Assembly (NCBI RefSeq): GCF_012163135.1
Contig: NZ_JAAVUP010000001.1
Span: 744,001-808,000 of the forward strand
Direction: 5' to 3'
Length of the DNA stretch: 64,000 bases
Source: Neoroseomonas oryzicola
Lineage (GTDB): Bacteria; Pseudomonadota; Alphaproteobacteria; Acetobacterales; Acetobacteraceae
Part shown: positions 24,298 to 33,127 of the stretch, piece after piece
Layout: every line of letters begins with the position of its first letter
Numbering within the stretch: the first letter of the stretch is position 1
Program-made: the position numbers and the translations under genes
The notes under the pieces: generated by a model
Databases searched by the model: none
Told to the model about the DNA's origin: nothing
What the model saw: the letters and a program-made list of their open reading frames with translations, nothing else

Positions 24298-24400
24298 GTT
24301 CCGGTCGCGCCGCGGAATTCCCTTTCTTCGACAAATTGTCGCGTTCCTCGAGGCGCCGGTTAACCGCGTCTTGAGCGCCGCCGCGCGATGATCGCCGCGG

Positions 24401-25129
24401 ATGACCGCGAGCGACGTCCATGCGATGCGACCGGGGGTGCTCCTGGCCGGCGGGCCGGACCAGGCGGCGCTGTCGCGCTCGCTCGCCGCCGCCGGATTCG
24501 CGGTGCGGCCGCAGGCAGGATTCGACGAATCGGCACTGACCGGCTCGGCGCCGCCCGATGCGCTGCTGCTTCCCGCCCCGCTGCTCGGCACCGCCCTGCC
24601 CGACCGGCTGCGCAGCCTGCGCACGCGGCATCCGGCGCTGGTGATCGGCCTGACCGGCGCGCGGCCGGAACCGCTCGAGGAGATCGTCGCACTCGAACTC
24701 GGCGCGGATGTCGTCGCGACGGCGCGGACGCCGGCGCGCCTGATTGTCGCGCGGCTGCGCGGGGCGCTGCGTCGCGTCGGCGCCGCGGCGCGCCCACCGT
24801 CGCCGCCCGGCACGACGGACCAGGCCCCGATCGGCGCCGGCCTCGTTCTCGACCTCGCGGAGCGTGCCGCGCGGCGCGCCGACGGAACGCGCGTGCCGCT
24901 GACGCGAGCCGAGGCAGCGACCCTCGCTTTGCTCGCCATGGCGCGCGGGCGGACGGTGACGCGGGAGAGGATCTCGCAGGAGGTGCTGGAGCGCGCCTGG
25001 TCCTACGAGGATCGCAGCGTCGACAACCTGGTGCTCGGCCTGCGGCGGAAGCTCGGCATCGATCGCGACTTCGGCCCGATCCGCACCGTCCGCAACGCGG
25101 GCTATCGGCTGGTGGACGGCTCCGCCTAA
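24401..25129 (+). CDS. OmpR-family regulator with degenerate receiver domain
   Basis: 242 residues. The C-terminal about 100 residues are an OmpR/PhoB winged helix (PLTRAEAATLALLAMARGRTVTRERISQEVLERAW, then RSVDNLVLGLRRKLG and IRTVRNAGYRL). The N-terminal roughly 120 residues keep the length and rhythm of a receiver (ALVIGLTGARPEPLEEIVALELGADVVATARTPARLIVARL), but the phospho-acceptor region reads DALLLPAPLLG without the expected Asp, and the acidic pair near the start is missing. It is therefore a pseudo-receiver, likely not regulated by phosphorylation. No kinase is adjacent. Confidence 0.85.
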   Translation: MTASDVHAMRPGVLLAGGPDQAALSRSLAAAGFAVRPQAGFDESALTGSAPPDALLLPAPLLGTALPDRLRSLRTRHPALVIGLTGARPEPLEEIVALELGADVVATARTPARLIVARLRGALRRVGAAARPPSPPGTTDQAPIGAGLVLDLAERAARRADGTRVPLTRAEAATLALLAMARGRTVTRERISQEVLERAWSYEDRSVDNLVLGLRRKLGIDRDFGPIRTVRNAGYRLVDGSA

Positions 25130-25773
25130 CGCCCGCCGGTCGAGAAATGCCAGACCACGCCCGCGGTGACGCGCCAGGATTCCATCTTGTTCGTCCCGGT
25201 CGGCACCGAATAGGTCGCATCCAGCCTGAGCGCGAGGTTGCGGGAGACGAAGCCCTCGGCGCCGAGGCCGATCGCGGGCACCAGGCTCCAATCCGCGCCG
25301 GGGGCGTTGCCGCCCTGCACAACCTCGAAGTTCTGGCGCGGGATGGTCAGGCCGGCGCGGAGGTAGAGCAGGCTCGCGCGGTCCGGCATGATGCCGATGC
25401 GGCCATAGAGGCCGAACTCGTTCCTCAGCCGCGCGCGGTACTCGACGCCGAGCGCCATCAGTCGGCTGGTGACGTTGTAGGGAACCATGAACTCGCCCTC
25501 GACGCCGGCATAGGTCTGATCGCCGATCATCGCGCCCCAGCCGCCGCGGATGCCGAAGATCGGCCCGTCGCCGCCCTGGTCGACGAACTTCGCTGCGGGA
25601 TGCGTCGAGGTCGCGGGGAACTCGACGGTGGAATCGATCAGCGCGACGCCGGCGAAGGCGCCCAGGTGGAAGCCGGAGAAGCGGCTTTCCTCCGCGCGCG
25701 CCGCGGGCGCGGTGGCGAGGATGGCGACGGCGGCGAGCAGCGCCGAAACCATTTCTTTAACTTTTCCCGTCAT
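25126..25773 (-). CDS. Outer-membrane beta-barrel protein
   Basis: 215 residues: signal peptide (ending ARAEE) and then alternating strands typical of an eight-stranded OmpA/Omp25-like barrel, for example FHLGAFAGVAL, IFGIRGGWGAMIG, TYAGVEGEFMVPY, LALRLDATYSV and WRVTAGVVWHF. The last strand is followed by STGGR rather than ending in Phe. Function is likely structural or a small pore. It converges on the pseudo-receiver regulator gene with a 4-nt overlap. A palindrome lies 53-66 nt upstream of its start. Confidence 0.8.
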   Translation of the reverse strand: MTGKVKEMVSALLAAVAILATAPAARAEESRFSGFHLGAFAGVALIDSTVEFPATSTHPAAKFVDQGGDGPIFGIRGGWGAMIGDQTYAGVEGEFMVPYNVTSRLMALGVEYRARLRNEFGLYGRIGIMPDRASLLYLRAGLTIPRQNFEVVQGGNAPGADWSLVPAIGLGAEGFVSRNLALRLDATYSVPTGTNKMESWRVTAGVVWHFSTGGR

Positions 25774-25825
25774 GATGATCTCTCCCGATGGGACGAGGCA
25801 TCACCTGACGGGATGGACGTAAACG

Positions 25826-25839
25826 GGACGTTAACGTCC
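25826..25839. promoter_or_regulatory. Perfect 14-bp palindrome upstream of the beta-barrel gene
   Basis: GGACGTTAACGTCC is fully self-complementary, with a direct GGACGT half-site at 25815-25820, 11 bp away. It lies 53 nt upstream of the minus-strand start at 25773. It is a candidate operator; the binding protein is unknown. Confidence 0.4.
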
Positions 25840-25851
25840 TGACGAAGCCGA

Positions 25852-25873
25852 CATTCCCGACATGGCGGGAATG
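25852..25873 (-). terminator. Hairpin after the DUF2842 gene
   Basis: CATTCCCG pairs perfectly with CGGGAATG around a 6-nt loop, 20 nt downstream of the stop of the minus-strand gene ending at 25893. It lacks a T run, so the terminator role is tentative. Confidence 0.4.
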
Positions 25874-25892
25874 CGCGGTCGTGCTTGAGCGC

Positions 25893-26087
25893 TCAGCGCA
25901 TGGCCCAGACGATCAGCCGCTTCGCCGGCCACACCCACGCCACGCCCGCCACCGCGTAGAAGACGAGTTCCAAGGTCCAGTGCAGCTCGTGCACCAGGTC
26001 GGACAGCAGCAGCACCAGCGCGACATAGGCGAGGAAGCCGGCAAGCCCGGCGAGGACGGCGATCGAGGAGCGCGACATGCCCCCCAT
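25893..26087 (-). CDS. DUF2842 small membrane protein
   Basis: About 64 residues with two spans (SIAVLAGLAGFLAYVALVLLL and LELVFYAVAGVAWVWPAKRLI). The ending FYAVAGVAWVWPAKRLIVWAMR is the DUF2842 signature, a family found in alphaproteobacteria with no known role. The start is ambiguous: ATG at 26087 (MGGMSRSS) or at 26078 (MSRSS), each with G-rich sequence in front; a longer upstream frame has no support. Another hairpin follows. Confidence 0.72.
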   Translation of the reverse strand: MGGMSRSSIAVLAGLAGFLAYVALVLLLSDLVHELHWTLELVFYAVAGVAWVWPAKRLIVWAMR

Positions 26088-26253
26088 CTGCCCCGTCCCG
26101 CGGCCCGCGCCAAGACTGTCAACGAACATGGACAGACGCGATGTCAATCTTCTAATCTCGGCGCAGGAAGGCTAGCCAACTGCCGGCCCACCGCGCGGCC
26201 CTCCCGGGACGACGCGGACGCATCCTCATCAAAGAAGACCGGCAGCGACGAAC

Positions 26254-26784
26254 GTGACCACCGACACCATCGACCTCAAGGCCCATATCCGGGGCATCCC
26301 GGATTTCCCCAAGCCCGGCATCCTCTTCTACGACATCTCGACGCTGCTCCGGCACGGCCCGGCCTGGCGCGAAGCCATGGCGCGGCTGGCGGACAAGATC
26401 CGCCCGCACAAGCCGGATCTTCTCGCCGGCATCGAGAGCCGCGGCTTCCTCGTCGCGGCGCCGCTCGCGCTCGAACTTGGCCTCGGCTTCATCATGCTGC
26501 GCAAGCCGCGCAAGCTGCCGGGGCTGACCATCGGGCTGAACTACGCGCTGGAATACGGCACCGACCGTATCGAGATGCAGGCGGACGCCGTGCAGAAGGG
26601 CCAGAGGGTCGTGCTCCTCGACGACCTGCTCGCGACGGGCGGGACCATGGCGGCAGGCATCAACCTGCTGCGCCAGTCGGGGGCCGAGGTGCCGTGTGCG
26701 GCCGCGCTCATCGAGCTCACCTTCCTTGGCGGAAGGAACCGGCTCGATGTCCCGTTCGAAGCCCTCGTCGCCTACGACGAATAG
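26254..26784 (+). CDS. apt: Adenine phosphoribosyltransferase
   Basis: 176 residues, full length. [21 protein letters not shown] is the Apt start signature. [17 protein letters not shown] binds pyrophosphate, and [21 protein letters not shown] is the PRPP-binding loop. It salvages adenine to AMP. The start is GTG at 26254. The 3' end contains the ATG of the LOV histidine kinase gene, 38 nt before the apt stop in another frame, so the two are expressed from one message. Confidence 0.96.
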   Translation: MTTDTIDLKAHIRGIPDFPKPGILFYDISTLLRHGPAWREAMARLADKIRPHKPDLLAGIESRGFLVAAPLALELGLGFIMLRKPRKLPGLTIGLNYALEYGTDRIEMQADAVQKGQRVVLLDDLLATGGTMAAGINLLRQSGAEVPCAAALIELTFLGGRNRLDVPFEALVAYDE

Positions 26785-28738
26785 CGCCGAGGCGCCCGCC
26801 CCCGCGCCGTTCCGCGACGCGCTCGCGGCCGCCGTCGCGGCCGCGCCGACCGGCATCGTGGTGTCCGACCCGAACCGGCCGGACTGCCCGATCGTCTACG
26901 CCAACCCGGCCTTCCACCGCATCACGGGCTACGGACCGGCCGAGGTGATCGGGCGCAACTGCCGCTTCCTGCAGGGCCCGGCGACCGACCCGGCATCGGT
27001 GCACGCGATCCGCCGCGCCATGGCCGAGCGCCGGCCCGTCGACGTCGAGATCGTGAACTACCGCCGCGACGGCACGCGCTTCGTCAACGAGTTGCACATC
27101 TCCCCGGTCTTCGCGGCCGACGGACGGCTCGACTACTTCTTCGGCATCCAGCACGACGTGACGGCGCGGGTGCGCCTGGCCCAGGCGACGCAGCGCGCCC
27201 GCCGCGCGGCCGAGAAGGCCAGCGCGGAGAAGAGCGATTTCCTCGCCTTCATGTCGCACGAGATCCGCACCCCGATGAACGGGGTGATGGGCACCGTCTC
27301 CCTGCTGCTCGACACCACGCTCGACGCCGAGCAGCGCGCCTATGCCGAGACCGCGCGCCGCTGCGGGGAGACGTTGCTGCACACGGTCAACGAGATGCTC
27401 GACCTGTCGCGCATCGAGGCCGGGCGCCTGGCGCTCGAGGCGATCCCCTTCGACCTCGCCCGACCGGTGACCGAGGTGCTCGACCTGCTCGGCCCCGCCG
27501 CGGCGGAGAAGGGCATCCGCCTGTCGGCGAGCATCGATCCGCTGCTGCCCGCGCGGCTGGTGGGCGATCCGCAGCGGCTGCGCCAGGTGCTGCTGAATCT
27601 CGCGGACAATGCGGTGAAGTTCACGCCCTCGGGCGGCGTCGGGCTGCGGGTGGAACGCGCGGATGCCGAAGGGCGCGTGCGCTTCGTCGTCGCCGACACC
27701 GGCATCGGCATCCCGCCCGAGGTGCAGCGCCGGCTGTTCCGGCGCTTCACCCAGGGGGCCACGGACACCGCACGGCGCTTCGGCGGATCGGGGCTGGGGC
27801 TGATGATCTGCCGGCAATTGGTGGGGCTGATGGGCGGGCGGATCACGCTGACCTCGACGCCCGGCAAGGGCTCGGTCTTCGCCTTCGAGATCGGGCTGCC
27901 GGCCGTCGCGGAATCCGGCCGGCCGCCCTCGACGCTGCTGCCGCGGCCGGTCGCGGCGGCGCGCGGGGCGGCGACGGCGGCGCGCGGGCGCATCCTCCTC
28001 GCCGAGGATGGCGAGGCGAACCAGCTCGTCGCCGCGGCGATCCTGCGCAAGGCCGGCTATGCGGTGGACCTGGCGCGGGATGGGGAGGAGGCGCTCGGCA
28101 TGGCGCGCACCGCCGCCTACGACCTGGTGCTGATGGATGTGCGGATGCCGCGCATGGACGGCTTCGCCGCGACGGCGGCGATCCGCGCCCTGCCCGGCGC
28201 GGCGGGCCGGGTTCCGATCATCGCCATGACCGCCTCGGCGATGGCGGGGGACCGCGATCGGTGCATCGGCGCCGGGATGGACGGGCACCTCGCCAAGCCC
28301 ACCGACCGCGCGACGCTGCTCGGCGCGGTCGAGGAGGCGCTGGACGCCCGCCCGCGCCGGCCGCGCGCGGTCGGGCCGATGGAGGAGCCGCATTCGGCCC
28401 CGGCCCTGCTCGACCTCGCGACGCTGGACGAGTTGCGCAGCGCGGTCGGGCCCGGGCGCCTGCCCCGGCTGATCGGCGTCTTCGCCGAGGAGACGCGCGC
28501 GCGGCTCGCGCGGCTGGCCGGGACCGAGGATCTCGCGGCGATCGAGGAGGAGGCGCATGGCCTGAAATCGGCCGCCGGCACCTTCGGCGCCGCGGCGTTG
28601 CGCCAGGCGGCGGAGGCGCTCGAGACCGCCTGCGTCACGCAGGACAGCGCGGCGGCGCTCGCGCTGCGCGACACGCTGCCCCGGCTGGTCGAACGGAGCC
28701 TCGCCGCCTATCCGCTGCGGATGTCGGGCGGGGCCTAG
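26747..28738 (+). CDS. LOV-domain hybrid histidine kinase (LOV-HisKA-HATPase-REC-HPt)
   Basis: 663 residues, soluble. Residues 35-140 are a LOV domain: GRNCRFLQG with Cys72 is the flavin-adduct motif of blue-light receptors, followed by the Asn-containing EIVNYRRDG and ELHISPVF and the FGIQHDVT end. HisKA has H171 in [12 protein letters not shown]. The ATPase has the N, G1 and G2 boxes ([27 protein letters not shown]). The receiver has Asp464 in [13 protein letters not shown] and Lys517. The HPt has H604 in [15 protein letters not shown]. The start at 26747 follows GGAAGGAAC and lies inside apt. An output regulator is not adjacent. It is probably a light- or redox-responsive phosphorelay. Confidence 0.92.
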   Translation: MSRSKPSSPTTNSAEAPAPAPFRDALAAAVAAAPTGIVVSDPNRPDCPIVYANPAFHRITGYGPAEVIGRNCRFLQGPATDPASVHAIRRAMAERRPVDVEIVNYRRDGTRFVNELHISPVFAADGRLDYFFGIQHDVTARVRLAQATQRARRAAEKASAEKSDFLAFMSHEIRTPMNGVMGTVSLLLDTTLDAEQRAYAETARRCGETLLHTVNEMLDLSRIEAGRLALEAIPFDLARPVTEVLDLLGPAAAEKGIRLSASIDPLLPARLVGDPQRLRQVLLNLADNAVKFTPSGGVGLRVERADAEGRVRFVVADTGIGIPPEVQRRLFRRFTQGATDTARRFGGSGLGLMICRQLVGLMGGRITLTSTPGKGSVFAFEIGLPAVAESGRPPSTLLPRPVAAARGAATAARGRILLAEDGEANQLVAAAILRKAGYAVDLARDGEEALGMARTAAYDLVLMDVRMPRMDGFAATAAIRALPGAAGRVPIIAMTASAMAGDRDRCIGAGMDGHLAKPTDRATLLGAVEEALDARPRRPRAVGPMEEPHSAPALLDLATLDELRSAVGPGRLPRLIGVFAEETRARLARLAGTEDLAAIEEEAHGLKSAAGTFGAAALRQAAEALETACVTQDSAAALALRDTLPRLVERSLAAYPLRMSGGA

Positions 28739-28748
28739 AGCCGCCGCG

Positions 28749-29807
28749 TCAGCGCCACAGGCCGAGCGCGACCCCGGCCCGCCAGAGCGGCCCGACCAGC
28801 AGGTTGCACATGATGGTGCGGATCAGGTGGAAGCCGAGCACCAGCGGCACGGCGAGGTCGAGCGCCTTCGCCGTCACAGCCATTTCCGGCATGCCGCCCG
28901 GCGCCATGCCGAGGACCACCGCGACCGGCGGCAGCCCCGCCGCCCAGCCGATCAGCAGCCCGAGCATCGCGAGCAGCAGGGAGATGGCGACCGCCGAGAC
29001 CACCCCCGCCAGCGCCTGCCGCCGCGGCCCGCCGCCCAGCGCCTGCGGCGTCAGCCGCAGCCCCAGGCTCGCGCCCATAGCGACCTGCGCCAGGTCGACC
29101 ATCCAGCGCGGGATGGAAGACGGCAGCCAGCCGAACCCGGACAGCGCCATGCTGAACAGACAGGGCGCGAGCATCGCCGCATTGGCAAGCCCCGCCTTCG
29201 CGCCGAGCACCGCGATCCCGACGCCCCCCGCGAGCAGCAGCACCAGCCCACCCCAGGCGACCGGGGGCAGGACGGAAGTGAAGGCTTCGTCCCGCGCGCC
29301 GTGGGCAAAGAGCGCGATGAGCGGCGGGAAGGTCAGCACCACCGTTGCCATGCGCAGCGTCTGGGACAGCGTCGCCGCCCCGACATTGGCCCCCGCGCGC
29401 TGCGCCAGCACCGCCATGGTCAGGATGCCGCCGGGGATCGCCGCGTAATAGGCTGTGCGCAGGTCCGTCCCGGCCATGCGGCGATACAGCGGGATGACCG
29501 CGACGCCTGCTGCAATGGAGGCCATGCCGCCGACCAGGATCGCCGGCAGCGAGGCCGCCACCGCCGCCATGACCGGCGCGGTGAAGGTCTGCCCCAGCCC
29601 GAGCCCCAGCACCATGAGACCCGCCGGCCGCAACAGCCCCGGCACCGCCGCCACGCCGCGCCAGCCGAGATAGGCGGAGGCGAGCATCGCCCCGATCATC
29701 CAGCCGAGCGGCACGTGCAGGACATGCAGCAGCGCCCCGCCCATCAGCGCGAGCAGCGCTGTGCGGATGTAGTCCTCGGCGCGGGGGGTGAAGGTCTTTT
29801 CGGTCAC
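28749..29807 (-). CDS. AbrB-family membrane transporter
   Basis: 352 residues with about ten spans in two similar halves. The duplicated AbrB (ammonia monooxygenase-related) motif is visible: AYYAAIPGGILTMAVLAQRAGA in the first half and VVLGMAPGGMPEMAVTAKALD in the second, each with P-G-G in a broken helix. Some family members regulate aidB or export small molecules, but transport substrates are not known. It converges on the LOV kinase gene (ends 10 nt apart). It should not be confused with the AbrB DNA-binding fold. Confidence 0.85.
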   Translation of the reverse strand: MTEKTFTPRAEDYIRTALLALMGGALLHVLHVPLGWMIGAMLASAYLGWRGVAAVPGLLRPAGLMVLGLGLGQTFTAPVMAAVAASLPAILVGGMASIAAGVAVIPLYRRMAGTDLRTAYYAAIPGGILTMAVLAQRAGANVGAATLSQTLRMATVVLTFPPLIALFAHGARDEAFTSVLPPVAWGGLVLLLAGGVGIAVLGAKAGLANAAMLAPCLFSMALSGFGWLPSSIPRWMVDLAQVAMGASLGLRLTPQALGGGPRRQALAGVVSAVAISLLLAMLGLLIGWAAGLPPVAVVLGMAPGGMPEMAVTAKALDLAVPLVLGFHLIRTIMCNLLVGPLWRAGVALGLWR

Positions 29808-29909
29808 GCGGTCGATCCCGATACGCCCGGAAGCGCGCGCCGGTCAAAGCCCCGTGAGATCAATCCTTCCTTCACGTTCGTCGCGCAGTTTGGAGCAGGA
29901 GCCTTCGCC

Positions 29910-30248
29910 ATGAATGCCGACCTCGCCTCCTCGATCCGTCCTGTCGCCGAACCGGCCCGCGCCGCGCGGGCCGTGGTCGCCGCGGCCGCATCCGATGCGG
30001 CGGTGCCGGCGGTGGCGCCCGTCACGCCCAATCCGCGGCTGCGGCTCGATGCGCCGCTCGGCATGGTGGTGATCGAATTCCGCGACGCCGGCGGCGATGT
30101 CGCGAACACCATCCCGACGCCGCGGCAGATCGCGGCCTATCGCGCCGCCGTGGTGTCGGATGCGCCGGTGCCGGTTGGCATCCGCGAACGCCAGGCGCCA
30201 ACGCCCGCAGCCGAGCCCGCACCCGAGGCGCCGCCCCCGCGCGACTGA
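29910..30248 (+). CDS. FlaG-like small protein beside the flagellin genes
   Basis: 112 residues. The N-terminal 45 residues are Ala-rich and probably disordered. Residues about 42-80 (RLRLDAPLGMVVIEFRDAGGDVANTIPTPRQIAAYR) match the rhythm of FlaG proteins, where a hydrophobic strand is followed by D-x-x-x-G-x-V-x-x-x-I-P. A Pro/Ala-rich tail ends PPPRD. FlaG can influence filament length. The position, convergent with flaF (10 nt apart) at the edge of the flagellar cluster, supports this, but the call is tentative. The SD GGAGCAGGAG precedes ATG 29910. Confidence 0.55.
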   Translation: MNADLASSIRPVAEPARAARAVVAAAASDAAVPAVAPVTPNPRLRLDAPLGMVVIEFRDAGGDVANTIPTPRQIAAYRAAVVSDAPVPVGIRERQAPTPAAEPAPEAPPPRD

Positions 30249-30257
30249 CCAGCGCGT

Positions 30258-30602
30258 TCAGCCGCGGCCGGCCAGTCCTGCCGCGACCTGGTCGTTCACT
30301 TCGATGAGGAAGGAGAGATCGGGGTCCGTCCCGTCCATCTCCCGCTGCACGGCGCGGCCGAGAGAGATCAGCCCCGCCCGCACGGGCGGCGGCAGCCGGT
30401 TCGCGGGATCCGCCAGCGCGGTTTCCACCGCCAGCCAGAGCCGCCGATTGTCGGCAACGGCACGGGTGCGCGCCGCGCCTTCCTGCGCGGAGGCCGCGCG
30501 CAGCCCGCCGGTGACGCGGCGGAACACATCCGCTTCCTGCTCGCGCGGGTCGAGTGCGGCGCGCGTCGCGCCATAGGCGCGGGCGATGTCGGCGAGGGTC
30601 AC
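30258..30602 (-). CDS. flaF: Flagellar biosynthesis regulator FlaF
   Basis: 114 residues matching FlaF: YGATRAALDPREQEADVFRRVTGGL near the start, NRRLWLAVETALADPANRLPPPVRAGLISL in the middle, and FLIEVNDQVAAGLAGRG at the end. In Caulobacter FlaF is needed for flagellin production and works with FlbT. Gene order here is flagellin, flbT, flaF, and the flaF ATG overlaps the flbT stop by 4 nt. Confidence 0.9.
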   Translation of the reverse strand: MTLADIARAYGATRAALDPREQEADVFRRVTGGLRAASAQEGAARTRAVADNRRLWLAVETALADPANRLPPPVRAGLISLGRAVQREMDGTDPDLSFLIEVNDQVAAGLAGRG

Positions 30603-31027
30603 GCTTCGTCCTCCTCCCGCGTTGCGCCGGCGGGCAGCACTCCCATCACCACATCCTCATGCCGCATGACGCGGCGGACGAGCTTCAGCGCGGAGTAGCA
30701 CTCGTCGGCCTCGGCGGCGGCGAGCGCGCGGTCGAGCAGGTCGCGCGCGAGGGTGGAGGTGGTCGCCGCCTGGAAATCGCCGATCAGGCGGCGCGCGGCG
30801 GTCAGGCCGGCCTCGCGTTCGTCCTCGTCGCCGATATAGGCGGTCTGGAGCGCGAAATAGATGCGGCGGGACGGCGTGTTCGCCGCCTCCGGCGTCATCA
30901 ACTGCTTGCCGAAGAGGAAGCGGGCCTTGGCGGTCAGCTCGATCCGCGTACGGTTGCGGAAACGGATCGGCGCGCCGTTGACGACCATCAGGTCGCCCTG
31001 TCGGAGTTCGAGCACGAGCGTGGACAT
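30599..31027 (-). CDS. flbT: Flagellin mRNA regulator FlbT
   Basis: 142 residues. LVLELRQGDLMVVNGAPIRFRNRTRIELTAKARFLFGKQLM is the FlbT signature, followed by RIYFALQTAYIGDEDER and a helical C-terminus with EADECYSALKLVRRVM. In Caulobacter FlbT binds the 5' leader of flagellin mRNA and stops translation until the hook is complete. It lies between flagellin and flaF, and overlaps flaF by 4 nt. The start at 31027 follows a G-rich GGAGGACAG site. Confidence 0.92.
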   Translation of the reverse strand: MSTLVLELRQGDLMVVNGAPIRFRNRTRIELTAKARFLFGKQLMTPEAANTPSRRIYFALQTAYIGDEDEREAGLTAARRLIGDFQAATTSTLARDLLDRALAAAEADECYSALKLVRRVMRHEDVVMGVLPAGATREEDEA

Positions 31028-31094
31028 CCTGTCCTCCCGGCGGGGTGGGGGTGGTGCGGCGCCGGTCATGCCGGCCGGCGCCGCGACCGGGAGA

Positions 31095-31925
31095 TCAGCG
31101 GAAGAGGCTGAGGAGCGTCTGCGGCGCCTGGTTCGCGATCGACAGCGCCTGGGTGCCGAGCTGCTGGCGGATCTGCAGCGACTGCAGCCGCGCCGATTCC
31201 TTCGCGAGGTCGGCGTCGATCAGCGCGCCGAGGCCCGCTTCCAGCGCGTCCGCCTTGTCCTTGTTGTAGGTCATCTGGTTGTCGATATAGCGGCTGTCGC
31301 TGCCGAAGGTGTTCAGCGCGTCGCTGATGGCGGACTGCACCGTCTCGAAGTCGCCGCCCGAACCAAGGGCGGTCTGCGCCGAGGCCGCGTCGGTCGGCGC
31401 CGCCGCGACCACCAGCGTGCCCGCGCCGTCCACTGCCGTCAGCGTGTAGGTGGTGCCGCTCTCGTTGCGGGTCGTGGCGATGTCGCCGCCGGCCGGCGCG
31501 GTGGTCGAAAGCAGGGTACGGCCGTTGTAGGTGGCGTCCGTGATGAAGTTCTGGATCTGCGTGCGCAGCGCCGTGTACTGCGCCTCGTACTGCGCGCGCT
31601 GGTCGGTGTTCAGCGTGTCGTCGGCAAGGCGCACCAGCGTCTCGCGCACCTTCACCATGGTCTCGGAGACCTTGTTCAGGCCCGAGAGCGCGGTGTCGAG
31701 GATGCCCTTCACGCCGCCCAGCTGCTCGTTCGCGGCGGTCAGGCCCGCGACGTCGGCGCGCACCGACTGCGCGACCGCGAAGGCCGCACCGTCGTCCTTC
31801 GCGTCGTTGACGCGCAGGCCGGTCGAGATGCGCTTCTGGGTGACGTTCAGCGCCTCATTCGTGCGATTGAGGGACTGCAGCGCCACCATGGCGCCGACAT
31901 TGGTGTTGACGGAGTTGAGAGACAT
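31095..31925 (-). CDS. fliC: Flagellin
   Basis: 276 residues, a short flagellin. The conserved N-terminal D0/D1 helix (MSLNSVNTNVGAMVALQSLN, then ISTGLRVNDAKDDGAAFAVA) and C-terminal helix (LAKESARLQSLQIRQQLGTQ, ending NQAPQTLLSLFR) flank a short variable middle of about 110 residues. It is exported and polymerises to form the filament. A 5' leader of about 135 nt up to flgL could be the FlbT target. The only flagellin gene in this window; others may exist elsewhere. Confidence 0.95.
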   Translation of the reverse strand: MSLNSVNTNVGAMVALQSLNRTNEALNVTQKRISTGLRVNDAKDDGAAFAVAQSVRADVAGLTAANEQLGGVKGILDTALSGLNKVSETMVKVRETLVRLADDTLNTDQRAQYEAQYTALRTQIQNFITDATYNGRTLLSTTAPAGGDIATTRNESGTTYTLTAVDGAGTLVVAAAPTDAASAQTALGSGGDFETVQSAISDALNTFGSDSRYIDNQMTYNKDKADALEAGLGALIDADLAKESARLQSLQIRQQLGTQALSIANQAPQTLLSLFR

Positions 31926-32060
31926 CGGGGTCTTCCCCTGGATCCGGTGGCCCCCGCGGTCTTGACCGAGGCAGGGGCCGGGTTGCGCGCCGCGTCTTGC
32001 GGTGTCGTGGACGAGAATGCCGCGAACGGCGTTAAGGGAGGCTGAATCCCACGGCCGCGA

Positions 32061-33125
32061 TCAGGCCAGGAAGCGCGTCAGCGTCAGTCCCGAGACGAGC
32101 GAGATCGCCCGGTAGGAGGCTTCGAGCTGCGTCTGCGTCGCCTGCAGGCGGCTGATCGTCGCGGCCATGTCGACCTCCTCGATGCCGGCGAGCTGCGTCC
32201 TGAGCGCGACCGTCACATCGGCATGGCGCGCCGCGGTCGCCTCCAGCCGCTGCTCGGTGGCGCCCAGCGCCCCCCGCTCCTCCCCCATCGCATCGAGCGC
32301 GCTGCGCAGCCCGTCGCGCACCGTCGCCATCAGGTCGGTGAAGTCGGTCCCGAGCGCGGCCTGGGACGGGTCGATGGCCGCGAGCGTCGCCAGCCCGCGC
32401 AGCACGTCGCGCGACCAGGATCCGGTGGTCTCGCCCTCGCTCGACGCCGCGGCGTTGCGGTTCGCAGGGATGCCGTAGGGCACGCGCTCGCCCTCGGCCG
32501 CCGGCACGGCGCGGCGCGGTTCGCCCAGGCCCTGGGCGGGATCGGAGAGGAAGGCCGAGAAGGGCGTCGTGCCCGCCGCGTCGGAACTCGCCGCCGAAAG
32601 CGTCGCCGCGGCGACCGCCGCCGCATTGCCGCCGCCGAGGCCCGCGACCGCCGCGGCGATGGCGCTCGCCATGCCACCGGTCGCGACAGCCTGCGGGTCG
32701 GGGATGGGCGGGTTCGCGGTGTCGGTGCCGCCGAAGACGTAGTCGCCGGCGTATTTCTCGTTCAGCAGGGTGGCGAATTCCGCCATGGCCGCGCGGGCCG
32801 AGGCGGCGACGGCCGAGATGCGCTCCGTGCTCGTGCCGTCCAGGCGGATGGCCTCCTGGTAGAACTGCGTCGCGATCGCCTCCATGCGCTCGATCGCCTT
32901 CTGCGTCACGCTCGTCTGCGACAGGGCACGGCTGATGGTGCCCTGCCAGGCCTCGCGCCGGCCGATCTCGGCGCGCAGGTCGACGGCGCGGCGGGCCTCG
33001 GGCGCGATGTCCGCATAACCCGGCCCCTTGCGCCCGTCCGAGACCTGGCGCGTCAGCACCTCGAGCCGCTGGCGCAGCGCGGCGGCCCCGACATCGAGCC
33101 GCCCGATCAGCCCCACCCCGGCCAT
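32061..33125 (-). CDS. flgL: Flagellar hook-filament junction protein FlgL
   Basis: 354 residues. The N-terminal helix pattern (LRQRLEVLTRQVSDGRKGPGYADIAPEARRAVDLRAEI) and the C-terminal flagellin-like helix (LQATQTQLEASYRAISLVSGLTLTRFLA) are those of HAP3. NEKYAGDYVFGGTDTANPPI is the characteristic FlgL segment after the first helices. It joins the FlgK ring to the filament. It starts 2 nt after the flgK stop, on the same message as flgE-flgK. Confidence 0.9.
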   Translation of the reverse strand: MAGVGLIGRLDVGAAALRQRLEVLTRQVSDGRKGPGYADIAPEARRAVDLRAEIGRREAWQGTISRALSQTSVTQKAIERMEAIATQFYQEAIRLDGTSTERISAVAASARAAMAEFATLLNEKYAGDYVFGGTDTANPPIPDPQAVATGGMASAIAAAVAGLGGGNAAAVAAATLSAASSDAAGTTPFSAFLSDPAQGLGEPRRAVPAAEGERVPYGIPANRNAAASSEGETTGSWSRDVLRGLATLAAIDPSQAALGTDFTDLMATVRDGLRSALDAMGEERGALGATEQRLEATAARHADVTVALRTQLAGIEEVDMAATISRLQATQTQLEASYRAISLVSGLTLTRFLA

Positions 33126-33127
33126 GG

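Noticed and set aside
24361-24385. GTTAAC-type CtrA half-sites, also near 31930-32040 and 38240
   Set aside because: Only single TTAA half-sites were found; the second TTAA at the fixed 7-nt spacing is missing, so no CtrA box is claimed.
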